Assembly: GCF_008801715.1 (NCBI RefSeq)
Contig: NZ_VZPG01000002.1
Span: forward strand, 310,001-374,000
Origin: Pseudochrobactrum saccharolyticum
GTDB lineage: Bacteria; Pseudomonadota; Alphaproteobacteria; Rhizobiales; Rhizobiaceae
Direction of reading: 5' to 3'
DNA length: 64,000 nucleotides
Made by a program: the position numbers and the translations under genes. The notes under the pieces are model-generated. The model saw nothing but the letters and a program-made list of their open reading frames with translations, was not told the DNA's origin and did not search any database. Shown in pieces: positions 35,736 to 43,592 of this stretch. Within the stretch, counting starts at the first letter, position 1; each line of letters starts with the position of its first letter.

Positions 35736-36650
35736 ATGGCTCAGACTTCCAGCGCAACACGTGAACCGTCCATGGAAGAAATTCTGGCTTCCATTCGCAG
35801 AATTATTGAAGACAGCGATGTCACAAAACAGGCAACAGCTGATCTGACATCAGCTCCGGCTGCAAAAGCACAGCCTGAAAACCGCGCTGAAACAGTTAAA
35901 ACCTCAGAACCGCCTGCAGAAGAAAAACGCGGGGAGGTTGCCCAGTTTCCCCGTGCTGTTTCTTCGGAAACAGTACAAGCAAACAACCACGCTGTTTCTT
36001 CGGAAACAGCACAAACAAGTAACCACGCTGTTTCTTTAGAAACAGCGCCAACTAATAATGCTGTTGTTTCGTCAGAAACCACAACTGCTGAAACTCAGCC
36101 TGCGCCTTCATTCACGCTGGATGCGATCTTGCGTGGCAGCATTCAGGAACAGGCATCACCAGCACAAAAGCCGGAACTGACACGGGCTGAAATGCATGAG
36201 CGCAATGTTGCTCATGTGCGTATTGCGACGGTCAATCCGCCGGTGCCGCCGGTTGTTGTCGCTGCGGCCGAACAACCTAAGAGTGATGCCATAAAAATGT
36301 CAGAGGCGCTTCTTATGCAGGTTGCAGAAAAGCGGGTTGTGTCGATGACCCAGCCAACCGCAAAAGAAGAGGTTGCCCCTGTGTCTGAAAAAACCTTTGA
36401 AACCGCTCCGCAAACTGTATCCGCTCCTGCACAGGACAAGTCTCTGATTTCAGAGGCAGCGGAAAAGCAGGTTGCAGCATCTTTCGGCAGTCTCAGTCAG
36501 GCACTTATTGAAGAGCAGAAGCGTCTGCTTAATGAGAAAATGGAAGCTATGCTGCGCCCGATGTTGCAGGAATGGCTTGATACCAATCTGCCGCCGCTTG
36601 TCGAACGACTGGTGCGTGAGGAAATCGAGCGCGTCGTCCGCCGCGGCTGA
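35736..36650 (+). CDS. popZ: PopZ cell-pole organising protein (DUF2497)
   Basis: PopZ forms a polar condensate that anchors chromosome origins and polar proteins. The N-terminal helix REPSMEEILASIRRIIEDSD and the C-terminal helices EEQKRLLNEKMEAMLRPMLQ plus WLDTNLPPLVERLVREEIER are the two conserved parts of the family. Between them lies a long disordered linker rich in Ala, Pro, Glu, Thr and Val. This linker carries four tandem 12-residue repeats of the form HAVSSETAQTSN (residues about 73-120). I start at ATG 35736 since family members begin close to the SMEEIL helix. A terminator follows, then valS. Confidence 0.9.
   Translation: MAQTSSATREPSMEEILASIRRIIEDSDVTKQATADLTSAPAAKAQPENRAETVKTSEPPAEEKRGEVAQFPRAVSSETVQANNHAVSSETAQTSNHAVSLETAPTNNAVVSSETTTAETQPAPSFTLDAILRGSIQEQASPAQKPELTRAEMHERNVAHVRIATVNPPVPPVVVAAAEQPKSDAIKMSEALLMQVAEKRVVSMTQPTAKEEVAPVSEKTFETAPQTVSAPAQDKSLISEAAEKQVAASFGSLSQALIEEQKRLLNEKMEAMLRPMLQEWLDTNLPPLVERLVREEIERVVRRG
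35952..36095 (+). repeat. Four 36-bp tandem repeats with UUCG-type hairpins inside popZ
   Basis: Units are 35952-35987, 35988-36023, 36024-36059 and 36060-36095, the last most diverged. Each contains a palindrome: CTGTTTC-TTCG-GAAACAG in units 1 and 2 (35956-35973 and 35992-36009), GCTGTTTC-TTTA-GAAACAGC in unit 3, and a weaker TGTTTC-GTCA-GAAACC in unit 4. In RNA the first two close on C(UUCG)G, an extra-stable tetraloop. The period is a multiple of three, so frame is kept. Confidence 0.9.
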
Positions 36651-36676
36651 CGGAAAGAATGCTCAATTGCGGATTT

Positions 36677-36712
36677 ACAGCCCCTTTACCACTGTAAACG
36701 GGGCTGTTTTTA
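36677..36712 (+). terminator. Intrinsic terminator after popZ
   Basis: ACAGCCCC (36677-36684) pairs with GGGGCTGT (36700-36707) and an inner TTTAC/GTAAA extends the stem with one bulged C. A T-run follows. Confidence 0.88.
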
Positions 36713-36926
36713 TGTTTAAAGCCATCCTATATAGAATACGGAAATACCGTGATTTGCAGTGTGAGGCACGCAGTTTTCCTTGATTCTTTGTTTCAAACTT
36801 GCTTTGAAACATATCACTGAGACTTGTTTGTACCGGATAGGTGGTCGGAACTGCTGCTGCTAAGGCAGGATTGAACGATCACTGCTTTCGTTGCGCCTGC
36901 CTTCATATAAAGAGACAGAGTTTTTT

Positions 36927-39659
36927 ATGTTAGAGAAAACCTACGATTCCGCGGCTACCGAGCCAAAAATTGCTGATATTTGGGAAAAAGCGCAGGCTTT
37001 TAAAGCTGGTGCAGGTTCCAAGCCGGGTGCGGATCCGTTTGCTGTGGTGATCCCGCCGCCGAATGTCACCGGTTCTCTGCATATGGGCCATGCCCTTAAT
37101 AATACCATTCAGGATATTATGGTGCGCTTTGAGCGCATGCGCGGCAAAAACGTGCTGTGGCAGCCGGGCATGGATCATGCCGGCATTGCAACGCAGATGG
37201 TTGTTGAGCGCCAGCTGATGGAACGGCAGGAGCCGAACCGTCATGAGATGGGGCGCGAGAAATTTGTTGAGCGCATCTGGCAGTGGAAAGAGGAATCCGG
37301 CGGCCTGATTTTCAACCAGCTGCGTCGCCTTGGTGCGTCCTGTGACTGGTCGCGTGAACGCTTCACGATGGATGAAGGTCTGTCCAAAGCCGTTCTGGAA
37401 GTCTTCGTCACGCTCTACAAAGAAGGCCTGATTTATAAAGACAAGCGTCTGGTCAACTGGGATCCGAAATTGCAGACAGCAATCTCGGATATTGAAGTTG
37501 AACAGCGTGAAATCAAAGGTCATTTGTGGCACTTCCGCTATCCGCTGGAAGGCGTGGCTTTTGATGCGGAAAATCCGGACACTTATATTGTTGTTGCAAC
37601 AACCCGTCCTGAAACAATGCTGGGCGATAGCGGTATTGCGGTTAATCCGGAAGATCCGCGCTATCAGTCCCGTATCGGCAAAAATGCCGTATTGCCACTG
37701 GTTGGCCGTGCGCTGCCGATCGTTGGTGACGATTATGCTGATCCGGAATCCGGTTCCGGCGCGGTTAAAATTACGCCTGCGCATGATTTTAATGATGCGG
37801 AAGTCGGAAAACGTAATAACTTACGTAAAATCAACATCATGTCACCTGTTGCTACCATTTTGCTTCAGGACAATGAGGACTTTGCGGAAGGCCTGACACC
37901 ATCTGCTGAGCTGGCTGCGCTGATTGAACGCTTCCACGATCAGGATCGCTTCAAGGCGCGTAAAGCCATTGTTGAGATGATGGATGAGGGCGGTTATCTC
38001 GAGAAAATCGAAGATCACACCCACATGGTGCCGCATGGCGACCGCGGCGGTGTGCCGATTGAACCATTGCTGACTGACCAGTGGTATGTAAATGCTGCGG
38101 AAATGGCCAAGCCAGCCATTGCGTCTGTTCGTGAAGGCCGCACAGCGATTGTACCGAAAACATGGGAAAAGACCTATTATGACTGGATGGAAAACATTCA
38201 GCCATGGTGTATTTCCCGCCAGTTGTGGTGGGGTCATCAGATCCCTGCATGGTATGGTCCGGACGGTACAATTTTCGTAGAAAAGAGCGAAGCAGAAGCT
38301 CTGACTGCGGCTCAGAAACATTATGGTGAACCGACATCGCTGACCCGCGATTGCGACGTGCTGGATACATGGTTCTCTTCAGCGCTGTGGCCGTTCTCGA
38401 CCCTTGGCTGGCCGGATAAGACACCGGAACTCGACACCTATTATCAGACAGATGTGCTGGTAACCGGTTTTGACATCATCTTCTTCTGGGTTGCCCGTAT
38501 GATGATGATGGGTCTGCACTTCATGAAAGAAGAGCCGTTCCACACCGTTTATGTTCACGCTCTGGTGCGTGACAAGAACGGCGCGAAAATGTCGAAGTCC
38601 AAAGGCAATGTTATCAATCCGCTTGATCTGATTGATGAATATGGTGCCGATGCGCTGCGTTTCTCGCTGGCAATCATGGCCGCGCAGGGACGCGACGTGA
38701 AGCTCGATCCGGCACGTATTGCCGGTTACCGCAACTTCGGCACCAAGCTGTGGAATGCAACACGCTTTGCGCAGATGAACGGTGTGAGCCGCCAGCCGAA
38801 ATTCAAACCGGAAGATGCGAAACTGGCGGTTAACCGCTGGATTCTGACCGAGCTGACACGCGCGACCAGAGCCATCACTGAGGGCATCACAACTTACCGC
38901 TACAATGATGCGGCAAGTTCTGCCTATCGTTTTGTCTGGAACCAGTTCTGTGACTGGTATCTGGAACTTCTCAAGCCGATTTTCATGGGCGATGATGAAG
39001 ATGCAAAGCGTGAAGCGCAGGCTTGTGCAGCATATTGTCTGGATGAAATCTACAAGCTGCTGCATCCGTTCATGCCGTTTATGACGGAAGAACTGTGGAG
39101 CCTGACAGCCGGTGAGGGCCAGAGCCGCGATACGCTGCTTGCCCATGCACCATGGCCTGATTTGTCCTTCGAAGATGCATCTGCCGCGGATGATATCAAT
39201 TGGCTGATCGAGCTGGTCAGCGGCATTCGTTCCGTTCGCTCGGAAATGAATGTTCCGCCGTCAGCACAGGCACCGCTTGCGGTTCTTGAAGCCAATGCGC
39301 TGACCAAAGAACGTCTGGCGCATCATGATGCGGCGATCAAACGTCTGTCCCGTGTTGCTGATATCAGCCTGTCTGATGCAGCGCCAAAGGGCTCTGCACA
39401 GCTGGTTGTCGGCGAGGCGACCTATTGCATGCCGCTTGGCAGCCTGATTGATCTTGGTGCGGAAATGCTGCGTCTTGAAAAAGAAAGCGGCAAGCTCACA
39501 GCCGAAATGGAGAAAATTGACAAGAAGCTCTCAAATGAGAAATTCGTTGCCAATGCCAAGCCGGAAGTTGTGGAAGCAGACCGTGCCCGTTTCGCTGAAT
39601 TGCAGGAAGCACAGGGCAAAATTGCAATTGCCATGCAGCGCCTGAAAGATGCCGAATAA
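36927..39659 (+). CDS. valS: Valyl-tRNA synthetase
   Basis: Class I synthetase of 910 residues charging tRNA-Val. The HIGH motif is PPNVTGSLHMGHAL, the KMSKS motif is GAKMSKSKGNV, the CP1 editing domain includes TTRPETMLGDS, and the C-terminal coiled coil (about residues 845-910, MLRLEKESGKLTAEMEKIDKKL) is typical of ValRS. ATG 36927 is the family start; an upstream codon at 36891 adds 12 residues. A strong terminator follows. Confidence 0.96.
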   Translation: MLEKTYDSAATEPKIADIWEKAQAFKAGAGSKPGADPFAVVIPPPNVTGSLHMGHALNNTIQDIMVRFERMRGKNVLWQPGMDHAGIATQMVVERQLMERQEPNRHEMGREKFVERIWQWKEESGGLIFNQLRRLGASCDWSRERFTMDEGLSKAVLEVFVTLYKEGLIYKDKRLVNWDPKLQTAISDIEVEQREIKGHLWHFRYPLEGVAFDAENPDTYIVVATTRPETMLGDSGIAVNPEDPRYQSRIGKNAVLPLVGRALPIVGDDYADPESGSGAVKITPAHDFNDAEVGKRNNLRKINIMSPVATILLQDNEDFAEGLTPSAELAALIERFHDQDRFKARKAIVEMMDEGGYLEKIEDHTHMVPHGDRGGVPIEPLLTDQWYVNAAEMAKPAIASVREGRTAIVPKTWEKTYYDWMENIQPWCISRQLWWGHQIPAWYGPDGTIFVEKSEAEALTAAQKHYGEPTSLTRDCDVLDTWFSSALWPFSTLGWPDKTPELDTYYQTDVLVTGFDIIFFWVARMMMMGLHFMKEEPFHTVYVHALVRDKNGAKMSKSKGNVINPLDLIDEYGADALRFSLAIMAAQGRDVKLDPARIAGYRNFGTKLWNATRFAQMNGVSRQPKFKPEDAKLAVNRWILTELTRATRAITEGITTYRYNDAASSAYRFVWNQFCDWYLELLKPIFMGDDEDAKREAQACAAYCLDEIYKLLHPFMPFMTEELWSLTAGEGQSRDTLLAHAPWPDLSFEDASAADDINWLIELVSGIRSVRSEMNVPPSAQAPLAVLEANALTKERLAHHDAAIKRLSRVADISLSDAAPKGSAQLVVGEATYCMPLGSLIDLGAEMLRLEKESGKLTAEMEKIDKKLSNEKFVANAKPEVVEADRARFAELQEAQGKIAIAMQRLKDAE

Positions 39660-39688
39660 ACCGGACTTTTAGAGACGTCTAAAGAACA

Positions 39689-39730
39689 AAAGCGCCCTCA
39701 AATCACACTGATTTGAGGGCGCTTTCTTTT
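39689..39730 (+). terminator. Strong intrinsic terminator after valS
   Basis: A perfect 17-bp stem (39689-39705 with 39709-39725, core GCGCCCTCAAATCA) has a CAC loop and runs into TTTCTTTT. Confidence 0.93.
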
Positions 39731-40214
39731 GATGCCTCATTCAAACAGTAACCGGCAAATCAGACTGCGGGTTAATCAGATTGATTCTGTGGTTTATTCA
39801 TAAATTTTACAACCATTTGATTTATTTATGTTTATTGAGTTTTGAAGTGAAATTCTGTAATGCGAATGCAGCATTTTTACAAACAATGATGCTGAAACTG
39901 ATCTGCTGCATCACGTTTGAAATGCGCAGAACCGGTGGCGCGGTATAGGTTTCAAGAGGTGAAAAACGATTGTCTTTTTTGCGTGACATATTTGGCACAG
40001 CGCACGTTTTGAAGGCAAAATCAGGTCAAAACTGACGTTTTGGATGTGAATTTATACGGCAACTCACAAAAAAACTGAGTAAGACGATCAAAAATCGGAT
40101 TTTCGGTCGACTCTGTGACGAACCGGTGGTTCGTTTTCAACTTTCTTGTACTTGCAGAACCCATTCGGCATGTTACGCTCACGTCAAAATTAAGTATAAA
40201 AATTGAGGGACAAT
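39731..40214. other. Promoter region of the FadL-type gene
   Basis: Nearly 500 bases without a gene. CGAACC (40119-40124) and GGTTCG (40128-40133) form a small dyad. A TATAAA at 40195-40200, about 16 bases after TTACGC, is a possible promoter close to the start codon. No coding region or RNA gene is apparent. Confidence 0.35.
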
Positions 40215-41468
40215 ATGCTTAAAACTGCCTTGAAATTATCTGCTGTGTCGCTGGCATTGTCGGGGGGAATTTTGACCGCGCATGCCGGTGGTCTGGAGCG
40301 CAGTTCTCAGGATTTCGATATTTTATTTGAAGAAGGCAATGTGGTGGAAACCGGTGCGACTTTTGTTGCGCCGCAGCGTAAGCTGAAGAATATCCAGTCT
40401 GGTTTAGGGCCTGTTAATCCAGTACCCGGACCAGATTTTGGCAAACGTTTTGATACTGAAGTTGATGAAGGAAAATCCTATTGGGTGCCTAAAGTCTCAG
40501 CAAAAGTTCAACTGACAGATGATTTGGCTTGCGCCGCGCAATATCGCCAGCCATGGGGAATTGAGACAGATTCTGGTCTGAATAATGCACGCATGTTCTC
40601 AGCCATTGAACAGAAAATTTCTTCAAATGATTACGGCTTGAACTGTTCTTATCGTTTTGAGGCTGGTGATAAAGGCTTTTTCCGCCTTCTCGGCGGTGTA
40701 AGCTATCAGGAACTAAAAGGTAAACAAACAAAGATTTCTGCTCTTAGCCCTCCGCCTGCATTATCTTTTGGTGACAGCCGTCTTGACGTAGATGATAAAG
40801 CTATTGGCTGGCGTATCGGTGCTGCTTATGAAATTCCGGAAATTGCTCTGCGTGCTAGCCTCGTCTATCAGTCGAAGGTTAGCTATGATCTGGATGGTAC
40901 AGTTACAGTGACCCCAATGGGTTCACCGATCAGTTTTACCACACCAGTGAGCGGCAGTGTTGCAACTCCACAATCTGTTGAATTCAAATTTCAGACCGGC
41001 ATTGCGCCGGATTGGCTGGCGCTTGCTTCCATAAAATGGACAGACTGGAAAAGCATTACCAATGTTAGCTTTGTAAACACCGGTGATAAGCCATTTTTAG
41101 GTGTGCGTCCGATTGGTGCCGAAGTAACGTCTCTTGATCTTTACTACAAAGACGGCTGGACCGTTATGGGTGGTATCGGTCACAAATTTAACGACAAATG
41201 GTCGGGTGCGGCAACTGTTACCTGGGATCGTGGTACAACAACAGGTCTGACCTCACAGACCGATGTCTGGCTGCTGGGTCTCGGTGCAAATTACAAGGCT
41301 ACACAACATCTGGAATTCCGTCTTGCAGGTGCTATTGGCATTCTGACCTCCGGTACTCTGGATAATACACTTACAGCAAAGAACGGCGGCAGCCTAACTG
41401 GTTCCAAGGCTGATTTTGGCACCGATGTTGTCGGCGGTATGACACTTTCTGCCAAATACCGTTTCTGA
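40215..41468 (+). CDS. OmpP1/FadL-family outer membrane transporter
   Basis: A signal peptide (cleavage near TAHAGG, about residue 22) precedes a 14-strand FadL-type barrel. Recognisable elements are the N-terminal GGLERSSQDFDILFEEGN hatch region, the alternating strands ending in aromatic residues, LALASIKWTDWKSITNVSF and the terminal GMTLSAKYRF with C-terminal Phe, the signal for outer membrane insertion. FadL proteins pass long-chain fatty acids and other hydrophobic molecules. ATG 40215 follows GAGGGA. It has its own promoter region and terminator. Confidence 0.9.
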   Translation: MLKTALKLSAVSLALSGGILTAHAGGLERSSQDFDILFEEGNVVETGATFVAPQRKLKNIQSGLGPVNPVPGPDFGKRFDTEVDEGKSYWVPKVSAKVQLTDDLACAAQYRQPWGIETDSGLNNARMFSAIEQKISSNDYGLNCSYRFEAGDKGFFRLLGGVSYQELKGKQTKISALSPPPALSFGDSRLDVDDKAIGWRIGAAYEIPEIALRASLVYQSKVSYDLDGTVTVTPMGSPISFTTPVSGSVATPQSVEFKFQTGIAPDWLALASIKWTDWKSITNVSFVNTGDKPFLGVRPIGAEVTSLDLYYKDGWTVMGGIGHKFNDKWSGAATVTWDRGTTTGLTSQTDVWLLGLGANYKATQHLEFRLAGAIGILTSGTLDNTLTAKNGGSLTGSKADFGTDVVGGMTLSAKYRF

Positions 41469-41486
41469 TCGCATGATCGGATAAAG

Positions 41487-41524
41487 AAAAGGCGCTGCGA
41501 TTGTGGTGATCGCAGCGCCTTTTT
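41487..41524. terminator. Bidirectional terminator
   Basis: AAAAGGCGCTGCGAT (41487-41501) and ATCGCAGCGCCTTTT (41509-41523) form a perfect 15-bp stem. A-rich and T-rich flanks serve both the FadL-type gene and the convergent dehydrogenase gene. Confidence 0.92.
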
Positions 41525-41550
41525 ATGTACTTAAACAGCACTTTAGCGGT

Positions 41551-42420
41551 TTATTTTTCGAGACGTGCGAGCAGGGACGATGTATCCCAGCGACCGCCGC
41601 CAAGTTTCTGCACATCCTTGTAATATTGATCCACGAGGGCAGTCAGAGCGAGCGTGGCACCATTGCGATCCGCTTCTTCAAGACAGATTTTCAGGTCTTT
41701 GCGCATCCAATCTGCGGCAAAACCGAACTCATATTCGCCTTTAATCATTGTCGGTGTGCGGTTTTCCATCTGCCATGAACCGGCAGCACCTTTGGACAGC
41801 ACATCAATCACGGTCTGAATATCCAATCCGGCACATTTACCGAAATGAATGGCCTCAGCCAGTCCCTGAACAATACCGGCAATGCAAATCTGGTTCATCA
41901 TTTTGGCCAACTGACCATTGCCAACAGCGCCCATCAAACCAACCGAACGGGCATAGGCAGAAATAACCGGCTTGGCTTTTTCAAAAACAGCTTCATCAGC
42001 GCCGCACATCACAGTGAGAACGCCATTCACAGCACCGGCCTGTCCGCCGGATACCGGCGCATCGATGAAATGGAAACCACGCTGGCGGGCTTCCTTGTCG
42101 AGTTCACGGGCAACCTCAGCGGAGGCTGTGGTATTGTCGATGAAGATAGTGTCTTTGTCCATGCTCTGAAATGCACCGTCTTCGCCAAGGGTGACTGCGC
42201 GCAAATCATCGTCATTACCGACACAGCAGAACACAAAATCCTGACCACGGGCAGCTTCGGCCGGTGTTGTAGCAAAACTGCCTTTAAACTCCTGCGCCCA
42301 GGCCTGTGCCTTAGCCGTGGTGCGGTTATAGACGGTTACTTCATGTTCGCCGCGTGTTTTGAGATGGCCAGCCATAGGATAGCCCATAACACCGAGGCCG
42401 ATAAACGCAACTTTAGCCAT
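41551..42420 (-). CDS. Beta-hydroxyacid dehydrogenase (3-hydroxyisobutyrate dehydrogenase family)
   Basis: The N-terminal Rossmann motif is AKVAFIGLGVMGYPMAGHL, the substrate-binding motif is DAPVSGGQAGAVNGVLTVMCGG-like (FIDAPVSGGQAGAVNG), and the catalytic Lys lies in GNGQLAKMMNQICIAG. At 289 residues it matches the HIBADH/tartronate-semialdehyde reductase/GLYR family. The exact 3-hydroxyacid is not readable from sequence. ATG 42420 has GGGAG six bases upstream. It lies next to the LysR gene and could be its partner on the same strand. Confidence 0.88.
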   Translation of the reverse strand: MAKVAFIGLGVMGYPMAGHLKTRGEHEVTVYNRTTAKAQAWAQEFKGSFATTPAEAARGQDFVFCCVGNDDDLRAVTLGEDGAFQSMDKDTIFIDNTTASAEVARELDKEARQRGFHFIDAPVSGGQAGAVNGVLTVMCGADEAVFEKAKPVISAYARSVGLMGAVGNGQLAKMMNQICIAGIVQGLAEAIHFGKCAGLDIQTVIDVLSKGAAGSWQMENRTPTMIKGEYEFGFAADWMRKDLKICLEEADRNGATLALTALVDQYYKDVQKLGGGRWDTSSLLARLEK

Positions 42421-42485
42421 AGTAACTCCCATTTAATCAATGCTCTAAAGATGTTGGATAAAGTAATTTCTAAAGAAGAAACCCG

Positions 42486-43415
42486 CTACGGATTGTTAAG
42501 CGGCAACTCCCGATGCATTTGCTCCAAAATCCAGTCACGGAATTTCTCTGTGCCGGACTTGATCTGGCGCGATGCCGGAGCCACCAGAAAAATGCTCTTT
42601 CCGGCCTTGTAGGAATTCTCCAGCGGTATAACCAGTTTGCCGCTTTCCAGATAGCTGCCGATCAGATGCCGCCAGCCGAGCGAAATACCCTGACCGTGAA
42701 TTGCCGCCTGCATTGAAGCGAGATTATCGCTGAACACCACATCATGAGGCAGTTTGGCACTGGAAACACCCTGATATTCAAGCCATTCACGCCAGCCGAT
42801 ACGGGAGCGGTGCTTTTCTTCAAAATGCAGCAGGCGATGATTGAGTAAATCGGCCGGCGCATGAATAGGACCATGAGCAGCCAGATATTCCGGACTGCAC
42901 ACACAGACCGTTTCTTCCAGACACAGCTGCCATGAGCGCAAGCCTTGCCATTCGCCATTGCCAAGACGGGCGGAGAGGTCGATATCCTCTTCACCCAGAT
43001 CAATATAATCTTTCGGGCTTTCCTCAATATGCAGCGCGATTTCCGGATAGCGGTTTTTGAAATCTGCAAGGCGCGGCAAGAGCCATAGCGAGATAAACAC
43101 CGCCGAGAATGAGGCGCGCACAATGTCTTTTTGATATTTCCGCTGGAGCGATGAAATCACCATATGCAGATGATCAAAAGAGGCCTGCACTTCCTGATAG
43201 AGCCGCTGTCCTTCCGGCGTCAGCTCCAGCCGCGCACTTTCACGGCGAAACAGTTTCAATCCAGTCGATTCTTCAAGTAACCGTATGGTTTTACTCACTG
43301 CGGGCTGGCTGACATTCAGCTCTTTGGCAGCGGCAGTGAAGCTTAAACGTCGTGCTGCCGCCTCAAAGGCAAACAGGTAATTGGCGGAAGGAATGAGATT
43401 ACGGAGTCTGTGCAT
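42486..43415 (-). CDS. LysR-family transcriptional regulator (GcvA-like)
   Basis: The N-terminal HTH (FEAAARRLSFTAAAKELNVSQPAVSKTIRLLEE) and the sequence after it, GLKLFRRESARLELTPEG, place it in the GcvA-like LysR group. The effector domain follows (residues about 90-300). It is divergent from the dimethylglycine/sarcosine-type dehydrogenase with 177 bases between, the usual layout for a LysR protein and its target. The effector is unknown; an N-methylated glycine or a product would fit the context. Confidence 0.88.
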   Translation of the reverse strand: MHRLRNLIPSANYLFAFEAAARRLSFTAAAKELNVSQPAVSKTIRLLEESTGLKLFRRESARLELTPEGQRLYQEVQASFDHLHMVISSLQRKYQKDIVRASFSAVFISLWLLPRLADFKNRYPEIALHIEESPKDYIDLGEEDIDLSARLGNGEWQGLRSWQLCLEETVCVCSPEYLAAHGPIHAPADLLNHRLLHFEEKHRSRIGWREWLEYQGVSSAKLPHDVVFSDNLASMQAAIHGQGISLGWRHLIGSYLESGKLVIPLENSYKAGKSIFLVAPASRQIKSGTEKFRDWILEQMHRELPLNNP

Positions 43416-43592
43416 AATCTGAAGTTATACCTCGGACTATTTTTTTACAAGATCACAAAGCATCTGCCGCATCCTATTGTGAGATCAAAATCAGCCGTAA
43501 TTTTGCGCGCTGAGAAAACATGAAAACAGTCTGAGATCATTGCACTAAGGAGAGGTGCACCGGTCTTTCATAAAAATAAATCGGGTGGAATT

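Noticed and set aside
35741-36082. 113-codon open frame on the strand opposite popZ
   Set aside because: It only mirrors the low-complexity PopZ linker and repeats; popZ has the conserved N- and C-terminal domains.
35952-36095. 36-bp repeats resembling a CRISPR array
   Set aside because: The repeats are directly adjacent with no unique spacers, keep the reading frame and lie inside popZ.
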